Shown in pieces: positions 7,914 through 16,233 of a stretch of 64,000 nucleotides of DNA. This DNA is from an uncultured Tateyamaria sp. GTDB lineage: Bacteria; Pseudomonadota; Alphaproteobacteria; Rhodobacterales; Rhodobacteraceae. The translations under genes were made by a program, and so were the position numbers. The notes beneath the pieces were generated by a model. That model worked only from the letters and a program-made list of their open reading frames with translations. It did no database searches and was not told the origin of the DNA. Numbering within the stretch: position 1 is the stretch's first letter; every line of letters starts with the position of its first letter. Location of the stretch: the NCBI RefSeq assembly GCF_947497045.1, contig NZ_CANMEU010000001.1, positions 582,589-646,588 of the forward strand, written 5' to 3'.

Positions 7914-8268
7914 CACGCTTTTCCAAAGTCCCGCCATCAGCCACGGTGACGGTGCATTTTTTCCCCAATGAATCGTAAGTATCGAGCGATTGGCGCACCT
8001 GACGAATGCTTGCCAACCGACGCGTTACGGATCGCACACCGTCAAGAGCCGCATCCAACAGCAATTGATTGCGTCGCAATTTCTCCTGCAAAGCACCCAC
8101 CTCATATCCGCCCGAAAAATCAGGTACATTTAGGCTGTTGATCAAGCCCTCCTTTCGAAGATGCAGTCGCGAGACATCTTCCAGATTTCCCTCCAGCAAG
8201 GCGGCACGCTCTGTATCCAGCAGATCGTTCAAAGAATCGACAGTTGCTTGCGTCAGATCATCCTTCAT
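7909..8268 (-). CDS. FlgN-like flagellar export chaperone
   Basis: This 119-residue, almost wholly helical protein (MKDDLTQATVDSLNDLLDTE and LRRNQLLLDAALDGVRSVTR) has the size, helix content and position of FlgN-type chaperones, which escort the hook-filament junction proteins FlgK and FlgL. It overlaps the end of flgJ by 11 bases. FlgN proteins diverge strongly in sequence, so the call rests on fold impression and context. Confidence 0.65.
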   Translation of the reverse strand: MKDDLTQATVDSLNDLLDTERAALLEGNLEDVSRLHLRKEGLINSLNVPDFSGGYEVGALQEKLRRNQLLLDAALDGVRSVTRRLASIRQVRQSLDTYDSLGKKCTVTVADGGTLEKRA

Positions 8269-8539
8269 GCTGCCGCTCCTTGAGCGCTTCGAACAGCGAT
8301 TCTGCCAATCCGATTCCGCCAGCAGTCACCATTTCTTCGGCTTGTGCTTGCACTAAGAAGGACGAAAATTGATCTTCGCCCGCACCGCCACCAAAGGCGG
8401 TGCGCGTCTGCCCCAACCCGGCGGCCTTTAGCATTTCAGCCAAAAAAGTCGCCTCCAACTTCTGCGCAGCATCACGCAATGCGCCGTCGGTCCGGGTCAT
8501 GGTTTTGGCGACAAGCGGTTGCGCGTCAACAAACTGCAT
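8258..8539 (-). CDS. flgJ: FlgJ-type rod-binding protein, short form
   Basis: This 93-residue protein corresponds to the N-terminal rod-binding domain of FlgJ (LRDAAQKLEATFLAEMLKAA and EDQFSSFLVQAQAEEMV, then GGIGLAESLFEALK). The C-terminal muramidase domain of enteric FlgJ is absent, as is normal in many alphaproteobacteria. It would cap or scaffold the growing rod in the periplasm. A separate hydrolase would have to open the peptidoglycan. Divergent fliK starts 116 bases away. Confidence 0.85.
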   Translation of the reverse strand: MQFVDAQPLVAKTMTRTDGALRDAAQKLEATFLAEMLKAAGLGQTRTAFGGGAGEDQFSSFLVQAQAEEMVTAGGIGLAESLFEALKERQHEG

Positions 8540-8589
8540 ACTGACTTCCTTTCAATTCGATCAATATTTCAGATCATGGACGATGATCG

Positions 8590-8608
8590 GTAAAGAACCG
8601 GTAACCAT
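8590..8608. promoter_or_regulatory. CtrA-like binding site in the flgJ/fliK control region
   Basis: The sequence GTAA-AGAACCG-GTAACCAT matches the extended CtrA consensus TTAA-N7-TTAACCAT at all positions except the first base of each half. It lies 48 bases before the fliK ATG and 51 bases before flgJ on the other strand. Assignment to CtrA is inference from the motif and from the flagellar context. Confidence 0.35.
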
Positions 8609-8655
8609 CGCTGATCCATAGTGTCGTCAACGCGGAAGAAATCCCGGAGACGCGC

Positions 8656-10158
8656 ATGAACCTCACGATCCTGACGGCCTTGACCGACACAGCAGATGTG
8701 CGACCCAAGGTCCTGGAAACCGAAACGTCGGTCGGCACCTCGCTGCTATTTACTGACGTTCTTGGGAAAGGGGCCGACACTTCGGCTTTGGTGCCAGATG
8801 TTAACCAATCAACAGCATCAGATGATCTTGAGAAAGAGGTGGCTTCAATCGGTGTGAAGCATGAGGTCGCCGTTCGCAATGATATGCAAGATCGGGATGC
8901 AGAGGTTGAAGTCTATCCGTCGCCAACTGCCCAACACGCCACTGACGGTGTGAAAACCAAATTGAAAGCATTGCCGCCGACCGACATTGAGGTCGTACAT
9001 GGACGCAACGATACAGGGTCTATTGAGGTAGAAATTCCGACAATCACGCCTGTAGAACAGTTCGTTGTGCCAGCATCAGACATGTCCGAGACTGATCAGT
9101 CCGCAGTCAGGTCTCTGGACACAGCAGAGCCTCAACCGGTTCGGTCAAGAGCGGTCGGGACAGAAACATCGTCTCGACTTTCGCCGATTGAGGCGTGGCA
9201 GCCAGCAACTTCTCAGTCAGCAACAAAAAGGGAGCGGTCGGTGTCCACTCTCCCACCACCGCGCGCTAACGACGCCGCCGATACTGCAATGCCCCGCACG
9301 GAACAGCGTGCGCTGATGGATGCGGCTTCGAGCACCAAATTGTCACCGACCGATCGACATCTTTCGGGACATACCGCAACGCTACTCGTGTCACCGATAG
9401 CCTCAAACACGGCATCAGGATCACGTCTCATTCAAAACTCCGTAGAATTTTCATCAATTAAACCAATCGCGGGCCAGGACATGATCACCGAACAGGTGCG
9501 CGCCACTCCAGAGACGGCAGCACAAATAATGCGACATGATCGTCCGTTCATCGCCCATGCCGTACATGGCAAACCAGACTTGGGCACCGCCTGGCTTGGC
9601 GGGGGAAGTGATATTTCAAAGCCATCTATCAATCAGGCCGCCTCTCTGATCACCGACACAGCGACATCGGTCGAGGGTCCCTTCGAGCAAATAGTATGGG
9701 ACGTTCGGCCTTTGACGACCCCGGGCATGCCAACAGTTTTGCAGACACGCCCGGACCTGCCACCTCATGTCGCGCAGCAGATTGCGGAAGCGTTGCACAG
9801 AGCCCCTGAGAAACCATTGGAACTTGTGTTGAATCCGCCTGAGCTTGGGAGAGTCAGGATGCGTCTGTCACCATCTGACGCAGGTATTGTAGTCAGTGTT
9901 GTGGCGGACCGACCAGAAACGCTGGACCTGATGCGGCGCAATATCGAAGATTTGGGACGTTCCTTCGAAGAGCTTGGTTATGAGGACATATCATTCTCAT
10001 TCGCTCAAGGTGATCAAACCGAGCAGGATCCCGACGGGAGCCATCAAGAGGCGGAGACTGCCCGCGCAGACCCTTTCGAAAAACAAACCACGACCGTCAT
10101 CCCCGCACTCATATCGGCACTCAAAATTACGCCCGATGGCGTTGATATAAGGCTATAA
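8656..10158 (+). CDS. fliK: Flagellar hook-length control protein FliK
   Basis: FliK is the secreted ruler that sets hook length and switches export specificity. The 500 residues have a long, poorly conserved Ser/Thr/Pro-rich N-terminal part. The conserved C-terminal Flg_hook domain is at about 375-460 (LELVLNPPELGRVRMRLS, then SVVADRPETLDLMRRN and LGRSFEELGYEDISFSF). The length and this architecture fit FliK. It sits four bases before flgD, the hook cap gene, in a two-gene plus-strand unit. Confidence 0.92.
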   Translation: MNLTILTALTDTADVRPKVLETETSVGTSLLFTDVLGKGADTSALVPDVNQSTASDDLEKEVASIGVKHEVAVRNDMQDRDAEVEVYPSPTAQHATDGVKTKLKALPPTDIEVVHGRNDTGSIEVEIPTITPVEQFVVPASDMSETDQSAVRSLDTAEPQPVRSRAVGTETSSRLSPIEAWQPATSQSATKRERSVSTLPPPRANDAADTAMPRTEQRALMDAASSTKLSPTDRHLSGHTATLLVSPIASNTASGSRLIQNSVEFSSIKPIAGQDMITEQVRATPETAAQIMRHDRPFIAHAVHGKPDLGTAWLGGGSDISKPSINQAASLITDTATSVEGPFEQIVWDVRPLTTPGMPTVLQTRPDLPPHVAQQIAEALHRAPEKPLELVLNPPELGRVRMRLSPSDAGIVVSVVADRPETLDLMRRNIEDLGRSFEELGYEDISFSFAQGDQTEQDPDGSHQEAETARADPFEKQTTTVIPALISALKITPDGVDIRL

Positions 10159-10162
10159 GACT

Positions 10163-10816
10163 ATGGAAATTCTTCAAGCACCCAACACGAACGCCGCGAC
10201 TACAGCACCGTCATCGGCCAATGTCCTCAGTTCCGACTTTGAGGTTTTCCTGCAAATGTTGACGGCGCAAGCTGAATATCAGGATCCGCTGGAACCTATT
10301 GATTCATCAGAATACGCCGCACAACTCGCGCAGTTTTCGATGGTTGAACAACAGGTGACAACCAATGACCTGATGCAACAGATGCTCACGGCGTTAGGCG
10401 CAAATGACATGGCGAGTGCTGCAAACTGGATCGGGATGGAGGCATTGGTACAAGGCCCAGCCAAATTTAATGGTGATCCAATCACAATCGCCCCGAACCC
10501 ACCCATCACAGCCAGCGAAGTTGATTTGATTGTGACCAATGCACAAGGCACGCAGGTGCAACGTCTGGCCCTGCCACTGGGTGCAGAACCCTTTGTTTGG
10601 GACGGCAAAAAAGCAGATGGATCATCCTTTGAACCGGGCGAATACACCTTTCAGATCGAAAGCCGCGCAAATGATGCCATCCTGCTGACCGAACCCGCTT
10701 TGTCCTACAGCCGCGTGACCGAAGCCCGTATTGAAAACGGTACAACACTCTTGGTGCTTGGCAGCGGATACCTGATCGAGGCCAGCAATGTGAGCGGCTT
10801 GCGCGAACCCGCCTAA
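10163..10816 (+). CDS. flgD: Flagellar hook cap protein FlgD
   Basis: FlgD forms the scaffold cap on which hook subunits assemble. The 217 residues have the N-terminal export and cap motif (FEVFLQMLTAQAEYQDPLEP at about 28-47, then SSEYAAQLAQFSMVEQ). A C-terminal FlgD_ig/Tudor-like part follows (VWDGKKADGSSFEPGEYTF at about 139-157). Its TAA stop overlaps, in convergent orientation, the TAG stop of the neighbouring oxidase gene. Confidence 0.95.
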   Translation: MEILQAPNTNAATTAPSSANVLSSDFEVFLQMLTAQAEYQDPLEPIDSSEYAAQLAQFSMVEQQVTTNDLMQQMLTALGANDMASAANWIGMEALVQGPAKFNGDPITIAPNPPITASEVDLIVTNAQGTQVQRLALPLGAEPFVWDGKKADGSSFEPGEYTFQIESRANDAILLTEPALSYSRVTEARIENGTTLLVLGSGYLIEASNVSGLREPA

Positions 10817-12132
10817 CGAATCCAATCGCTTGCCTGAAATGCGGCATATATCAGCGGCATAACAACACGGCGCTTCGTTCCAAACGGAAAGGCGCGGGCC
10901 GGGTGCTGTATCACTTTAGGGCAATCAACTGGCTGATTGCCCAGTGCCATTTCAGCCAGAAACCTCCCGGTGAGCGTACCCATAGCAACACCGTTCCCAT
11001 GATACGCAAAGCCTGCAAGCACATGTGGCGTATTCGACAAGGGGCCGACATACGGCAACAAATTGCGCGCCAAACAAACCAAGCCAGACCAGCCATGTGT
11101 GATATTCACCTTTGACCATGCCGGAAACATTCGCCGGAAATCGCGTATCACAGAAGATCGTGCATGATGTTCGGCAAAGGCAGACGCGGCCAATCCACCC
11201 CGCATACCAAACAGAAACCTCTGATCCGGCATCAGCCGAAAATAGTGCAGCAAATGCCGCGTATCATAGGCCATCTGGTGGGTGACCCAACCGTGGTGTT
11301 CCAACTCCGCCCGGCTCAAAGGCCGCGTAACGACGATGGTGGATTGCGCCGGCATATAAAGACCGGCCATCGCCAACGGAATATCCTCGCTTGAGTATCC
11401 GTTTGTCGCCACGATTATCCGCTCAGCCCGCACGGTGCCTGATGGTGTTGTGACGCGCTTTGGTTCGATACGTGTGGCCGGGCTTTGACCATACATCCGC
11501 ACCCCCAATGTACCGATGGCTCTTGCCAAACCACCGAGGTATTTGCGTGGGTTCAATCCAAACCCAATCGGGTTTGTGAGCGCACCATGAAAGGGCCCGG
11601 CCATACCATGCGCAGCCAAATCACCTGCCCCGACAATCTGGGGTGTGACGCCGTAGTTCTCCTGCATCCGTGCACCTTCGGCCTCCAACATCCCTGCGGC
11701 CCTTGGCGTATGCGCAAGACAGGTTTCCCCATTTGAATGGCGGTCAACGTCCAGATCCAGCTCAGAAATCAGGCGATCAACCAGATCAACCGCCGCCTTT
11801 TCGCATTGCCGCCACGCCAGCCGCGCCGTCTTTCCAAAGCGTCGATCAAGCGCTGCATCCGATGCCATCCCACCGCCTAAACAACAAAACCCACCGTTTC
11901 GACCAGAAGCACCCCAGCCCAGGCTTTGCGCTTCGAGCAGAACGACAGACGCACCGCTGCGGGCCAGATGCAGCGCCGCAGACAGCCCGGTGAACCCACC
12001 GCCCACAATGGCTACATCGCAAACGACGTCACCCTCCAGTTTGGGCCAGACAGGCACATGCACCGTTTCATCCCACCAACACCCATCACGTGGCCCGGGC
12101 CCATAGGCGTAGTCTGCAAAGATGCGTTTCAT
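10813..12132 (-). CDS. FAD-dependent amine oxidase, gamma-glutamylputrescine oxidase-like
   Basis: This is a 439-residue DAO-family flavoprotein. The FAD-binding Rossmann motif is DVAIVGGGFTGLSAALHLA at about 40-58, followed by GASGRNGGFCCLGGG. The C-terminal FAD-binding end includes FAYHGNGVAMGTLTGRF. PuuB-type enzymes oxidise gamma-glutamylputrescine or related amines. The start overlaps the potI stop as ATGA, so it is the last gene of a polyamine transport operon, which supports an amine substrate. The exact substrate cannot be read from sequence. Confidence 0.82.
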   Translation of the reverse strand: MKRIFADYAYGPGPRDGCWWDETVHVPVWPKLEGDVVCDVAIVGGGFTGLSAALHLARSGASVVLLEAQSLGWGASGRNGGFCCLGGGMASDAALDRRFGKTARLAWRQCEKAAVDLVDRLISELDLDVDRHSNGETCLAHTPRAAGMLEAEGARMQENYGVTPQIVGAGDLAAHGMAGPFHGALTNPIGFGLNPRKYLGGLARAIGTLGVRMYGQSPATRIEPKRVTTPSGTVRAERIIVATNGYSSEDIPLAMAGLYMPAQSTIVVTRPLSRAELEHHGWVTHQMAYDTRHLLHYFRLMPDQRFLFGMRGGLAASAFAEHHARSSVIRDFRRMFPAWSKVNITHGWSGLVCLARNLLPYVGPLSNTPHVLAGFAYHGNGVAMGTLTGRFLAEMALGNQPVDCPKVIQHPARAFPFGTKRRVVMPLIYAAFQASDWIR

Positions 12133-12947
12133 GTGGCGCGCGTGGCGGCCTGCTCATCCCGTTTGGCGCGCAAAGCCGCGTGTTTGGTGCTGAGCGATGC
12201 AGTGATCACCCCGACGGTAACCAACCCGATCATAATCGTACTCAGCGCGTTGATCTCCGGACTGACGCCCAAGCGCACGGATGACCAGATCTTCATCGGC
12301 AGCGTGGTGGCCGATGGACCGGATGTGAAGGATGCGATGACAAGATCGTCAAGACTGAGTGTAAAGGCCAGCAACCAACCCGATATCACCGCAGGTGCGA
12401 TAATCGGCAAGGTGACCAATCGAAAGGAGTCCAGCGGTGAGGCACCCAGATCCAGGGCAGCCTCCTCCAGCGACCTATCAAATGTCATCAGGCGGGACGA
12501 AACAACCACGGATACGAAACACATCGAGAATGTCGTGTGCGCCAACACGATTGTCAGCACACCGCGGTCCAATCCAATTCCGATGAACAACAGCAACAGG
12601 GACAAGCCGGTGATCACTTCGGGCATCACAAGCGGTGCATAGATCATCCCCGAAAACAGGGTCCGCCCGAAAAACCGCCCCCCACGCACCAGAACATAGG
12701 CCGCCATGGTGCCCAGCACGGTCGCAATGGTGGATGAGATCACAGCGACCCGCAATGTGACCCAAGCCGCATCCAGAAACGCCTCATTCGAGAGCAACTC
12801 GCCATACCATTTGGTTGAAAGCCCCGCCCAGACCGTTACCAGTTTGGACGCGTTGAAGCTGTAGATCACGAGGATCAGCATCGGCACATAAAGGAACACG
12901 AATCCCAGTGTCAGCGACACCACGTTGAAAGGGCTGAGGCGGCTCAT
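12129..12947 (-). CDS. potI: Polyamine ABC transporter permease PotI
   Basis: This 272-residue inner-membrane permease has about six hydrophobic segments and the EAA loop typical of binding-protein-dependent permeases (LEEAALDLGASPLDSFRLV at about 160-178). The N-terminus (FNVVSLTLGFVFLYVPMLIL) and the FSFNASK-type periplasmic start (YSFNASKLVTVWAGLSTKWY) are typical of PotC/PotI. It overlaps potH upstream and the oxidase gene downstream by four bases each. Confidence 0.93.
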   Translation of the reverse strand: MSRLSPFNVVSLTLGFVFLYVPMLILVIYSFNASKLVTVWAGLSTKWYGELLSNEAFLDAAWVTLRVAVISSTIATVLGTMAAYVLVRGGRFFGRTLFSGMIYAPLVMPEVITGLSLLLLFIGIGLDRGVLTIVLAHTTFSMCFVSVVVSSRLMTFDRSLEEAALDLGASPLDSFRLVTLPIIAPAVISGWLLAFTLSLDDLVIASFTSGPSATTLPMKIWSSVRLGVSPEINALSTIMIGLVTVGVITASLSTKHAALRAKRDEQAATRAT

Positions 12948-13819
12948 GTTTCGGCCTCGGCCTGGCGCTGTTCATTGCGTTGGAACAGGACGATGGGAAC
13001 GATGAGGATCAGCAACAGGATCACCGCGACCGCCGAGGCGACAGGCCAGTCGCGGTTGGAAAAGAACTCTTCAAACAGCACTTTGCCGATCATCAGCGTG
13101 CTTGATCCCCCCAACAGCGACGGGATCACGAATTCACCGAGGGCCGGGATGAACACGAGAAAGCAACCGGCAATGATCCCATTCTTGGACAGCGGGACTG
13201 TCACCAGCCAGAACGCCTTGAGCCGCGAGCACCCCAGATCCTCCGCCGCTTCGATCAGCGATCCGTCCAGCCGATCGAGCGCGGAATAGATCGGCAGGAT
13301 CATAAACGGCAGATAGGTATACACAATTCCGATATAGACGGCGGTGTTGGTGTTCAGAATGGTCAGCGGCTCGCCAATTACCCCGACCCACAGCAGAAAC
13401 TGGTTCAGGAACCCTTCGTTCGACAGGATGCCGACCCACGCATAAACGCGGATCAGGAATGACGTCCAGAACGGCAGGATTACCAGCATCAGCAAGGTGG
13501 GCCGCCATTGATCCGGCGCGCGCGCCATCGCATAGGCCATGGGATAGCCGACCATCAGTGTCAGCACCGTGGAAATCAGCGCAATCTGCAACGAGCTGAC
13601 ATAGGCTTTCCAATAGAGATCATCTTCGGTCAGAAAGATGAAGTTCTCGAAATCTAACTGCGACAGCATATTCCAGAACCCGTCGCGCATGGTCGGCGTG
13701 TAGGGTGGAATCGCCAGCGCGATATCGGACAGTGAAATCTTGAAGACGACCAGAAATGGAATCAGGAACAGCGCCAGCAGCCAGATATACGGCACTGATA
13801 TGAGCGCTGCGCGTCTCAT
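12944..13819 (-). CDS. potH: Polyamine ABC transporter permease PotH
   Basis: The start is the ATG at 13819 (MRRAALISVPYIWLLALFLI), which overlaps the potG stop as ATGA and gives 291 residues. The open frame extends further upstream but only antiparallel to potG. It has six predicted membrane segments and the EAA loop (LIEAAEDLGCSRLKAFWLVT at about 182-201). The periplasmic loop after the first segment contains NFIFLTEDDLYWKAYVSSL. PotH pairs with PotI to form the channel. Confidence 0.93.
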   Translation of the reverse strand: MRRAALISVPYIWLLALFLIPFLVVFKISLSDIALAIPPYTPTMRDGFWNMLSQLDFENFIFLTEDDLYWKAYVSSLQIALISTVLTLMVGYPMAYAMARAPDQWRPTLLMLVILPFWTSFLIRVYAWVGILSNEGFLNQFLLWVGVIGEPLTILNTNTAVYIGIVYTYLPFMILPIYSALDRLDGSLIEAAEDLGCSRLKAFWLVTVPLSKNGIIAGCFLVFIPALGEFVIPSLLGGSSTLMIGKVLFEEFFSNRDWPVASAVAVILLLILIVPIVLFQRNEQRQAEAET

Positions 13820-14943
13820 GTGTCCAACAGCACGCCCGCTGTTTTGGTCCAACCGACCCAGACCGGGTCTTCCCACGTGATGCTGCGTCGGGACAGACGG
13901 CGTGTATTGGCGGTTTGCGCTTTGATGATCTGACCGCCCGGCAATTCCACGTGGTAGGTCGACAGGTTGCCCAGATATGCGATGTCGAGGACTTTGCCCT
14001 TCAACAGGTTGTCGACATCCTCGGGCTTGGTCGTGTGGATCGCCACTTTTTCCGGGCGCACAGCAAGATGGGCCTGCTGCCCATCCGTGAACGTCGCCTC
14101 CGACACGGCGGTAACGGGCGCGGCACCGTCTTTCCATGTGAGCGCGTAGGTATCCGCCCCGGTTGCCGTGACGGTTCCGGCCAGAATATTCACATCCCCA
14201 ATGAAATCAGCAACATAGACGGACGCGGGGGCCTCGTAAATACGATCAGGCGTCGCCACCTGCATGATCCGGCCTTCATCCATCACAGCGATGCGCGAGG
14301 CGACCGTCATGGCTTCCTCTTGGTCATGGGTGACGATCACAAATGTGGTACCGGTCTTTTCCTGAATATCCATTAGCTCGAACTGCGTTGCCTCGCGCAA
14401 TTTGGCATCCAGCGCGCCAAGAGGTTCGTCCAGCAGCAGCAGCTTAGGTGCCTTGGCCAAGGACCGGGCAAGTGCCACACGCTGACGCTGCCCGCCGGAA
14501 ATCTGATGCGGCTTGCGGCGCGCAAGTTTTTCGAGCCGGGTCAGCTTCAGCATCTCTTCGACACGGGCTGAAATCGCGGCTTTGTCACTGGTTTCACGCC
14601 GCAGGCCAAAGGCGATGTTGTCCCAGATGCTCAGATGCGGAAACAGGGCGTAGGATTGAAACATCATATTCACCGCCCGCTTGTTGGCAGGCACCCCGGC
14701 GATGTCCTTGCCCGCGAGTTCGATGGACCCCTCGGTCGGGTTTTCAAAGCCAGCAAGCATCCGCATCATGGTTGTCTTGCCGCAGCCCGACGGCCCAAGC
14801 AGTGCAAAGAATTCCTGTGGATAGATATCAAGCGTCAGATCATCAATGGCAACGAATGTGCCAAAGCGTTTCGTGACATTGCGAAACCGTATGATCGGCT
14901 CTGCGGTCGGATCGTCCCAAGGGGCGAAAACAGTCTCTGCCAA
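13816..14943 (-). CDS. potG: Polyamine ABC transporter ATP-binding protein PotG
   Basis: This is a 375-residue ATPase. Walker A is LGPSGCGKTT at about 49-58, the Q-loop is NMMFQSYALFPH, the ABC signature is ISGGQRQRVALARSLAK at about 148-164, and Walker B is LLLLDEPLGALD. The C-terminal TOBE region includes HLAVRPEKVAIHTTKP. It is separated from the upstream binding-protein gene by 60 bases that hold a hairpin, which may lower its expression relative to potF. Confidence 0.94.
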   Translation of the reverse strand: MAETVFAPWDDPTAEPIIRFRNVTKRFGTFVAIDDLTLDIYPQEFFALLGPSGCGKTTMMRMLAGFENPTEGSIELAGKDIAGVPANKRAVNMMFQSYALFPHLSIWDNIAFGLRRETSDKAAISARVEEMLKLTRLEKLARRKPHQISGGQRQRVALARSLAKAPKLLLLDEPLGALDAKLREATQFELMDIQEKTGTTFVIVTHDQEEAMTVASRIAVMDEGRIMQVATPDRIYEAPASVYVADFIGDVNILAGTVTATGADTYALTWKDGAAPVTAVSEATFTDGQQAHLAVRPEKVAIHTTKPEDVDNLLKGKVLDIAYLGNLSTYHVELPGGQIIKAQTANTRRLSRRSITWEDPVWVGWTKTAGVLLDT

Positions 14944-14966
14944 GGGGGACTCCGTTCAAATAAAGT

Positions 14967-14991
14967 GGGCGCGAAGAGTATCCCCGCGCCC
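14967..14991 (-). terminator. Intercistronic hairpin between potF and potG
   Basis: A 7-bp stem (GGGCGCG at 14967-14973 with CGCGCCC at 14985-14991) encloses an 11-base loop and is followed on the minus strand by ACTTTATTTG. Hairpins directly after binding-protein genes commonly stabilise that part of the message or cause partial termination. Which applies here is inference. Confidence 0.5.
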
Positions 14992-15003
14992 TGAAAGCAC
15001 AGC

Positions 15004-16086
15004 TTAGGTGCCTGATTTGATTTTGGTCCACATGCGCGTGACGGTCCGCTGTGTTTTGGCGTCATAGGGCGTTGTGGTATAGAGATTCTCGAGCGTGGCC
15101 GCGTCGGGATAGATCGCGACATCGCCGATCACGTCTTCGACCAGGAACTCCTGCGACGCCAAATTGCCGTTGGCATAATAGACGTAGTTGGATGCAGCGG
15201 CCATATTCTGCGCGTCCATGATGAAGTTCAGGAACTTGTGCGCGCCGTCGGGGTTGGGTGCATCGACCGGAATCGCCATGTTGTCGAACCACATCAGCGC
15301 CCCTTCTTTCGGCGCGTAGTACTCGATTTCGACTCCGTTCTCGGCCTCTGCGGCCCGGTCGCGTGCTTGCAGAATGTCGCCCGACCAACCGACGGCCACA
15401 CAGATGTCGCCGTTTGCAAGGGCGTTGATATATTCCGAGCTGTGGAATTTCTGCACATAAGGCGCAATGCCCGTCAGGACCGGCTCGGCCAGCTTGATGG
15501 TATCAGCGTCCTGTGCATCCGGGTTTTCGCCCAGATAGGCCAGCGCCGCGGGGATCAATTCGGCCGGGGCATCCAGGATATGCACACCGCAGGCTTGCAG
15601 TTTTTCCATATTGGCCGGATCAAACACGAGGGCGAGGGAATCGACCGGAGCATCTTCGCCCAGGATCTCCTGCACTTTGCCGACATTCACACCGATGCCC
15701 GTCGTTCCCCACATGTAGTTGATCGCATATTGGTTGTCGGGATCATATTTGGCGACCCGTTCGCTGATCACGTCCCACATGTTCTCGGAATTGGTCAGCT
15801 TGGATTGGTCCAGCTTCTGAAACGCTCCAGCTGTGATCTGGCGTTGCAGGAAGGTCCCCGACGGCACCACCACGTCATAGCCTGATCCACCGGCCAGCAT
15901 TTTGGTTTCCAGCACTTCGTTGCTGTCGAACACGTCATAGATCAGCTCGATGCCGGTCTCTTCTTCGAATTTGGTCAATAGGTCCTCATCGATATAATCG
16001 GACCAGTTATAAACACGCACTTCCTCGGCCAGCGCGGCACCTGTCAGGGCAAGACCAGCGACTGTGCTCAGCATTAACTTCTTCAT
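15004..16086 (-). CDS. potF: Polyamine-binding periplasmic protein PotF
   Basis: This is a 360-residue extracellular solute-binding protein. The signal peptide is MKKLMLSTVAGLALTGAALA. The mature start EEVRVYNWSDYIDEDLLTKF matches PotD/PotF proteins, as do the FDSNEVLETKMLAGGSGYDV and NYMWGTTGIGVNVGKV segments. It heads the minus-strand operon potF-potG-potH-potI-oxidase. A 147-base gap separates it from a divergent aminotransferase that probably acts on the same amines. Confidence 0.94.
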   Translation of the reverse strand: MKKLMLSTVAGLALTGAALAEEVRVYNWSDYIDEDLLTKFEEETGIELIYDVFDSNEVLETKMLAGGSGYDVVVPSGTFLQRQITAGAFQKLDQSKLTNSENMWDVISERVAKYDPDNQYAINYMWGTTGIGVNVGKVQEILGEDAPVDSLALVFDPANMEKLQACGVHILDAPAELIPAALAYLGENPDAQDADTIKLAEPVLTGIAPYVQKFHSSEYINALANGDICVAVGWSGDILQARDRAAEAENGVEIEYYAPKEGALMWFDNMAIPVDAPNPDGAHKFLNFIMDAQNMAAASNYVYYANGNLASQEFLVEDVIGDVAIYPDAATLENLYTTTPYDAKTQRTVTRMWTKIKSGT

Positions 16087-16233
16087 AGTGTACTCCCGTC
16101 ACATGCCCGGTTTGCCGGGTCGCTTGATATGAAATCAACTTTTATTGGTCCCGTCCAGCAGGATCGCATTACGGCGATTGACGGCACGCCCTTTGTCCAT
16201 ATTCTCCGCAGGTCTCTTACCTTCGAGGTTCCC

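Noticed and set aside
10813..10816. Overlapping stops of flgD and the oxidase gene as a regulatory feature
   Set aside because: Convergent CTAA overlap is common in compact genomes and no hairpin is present.
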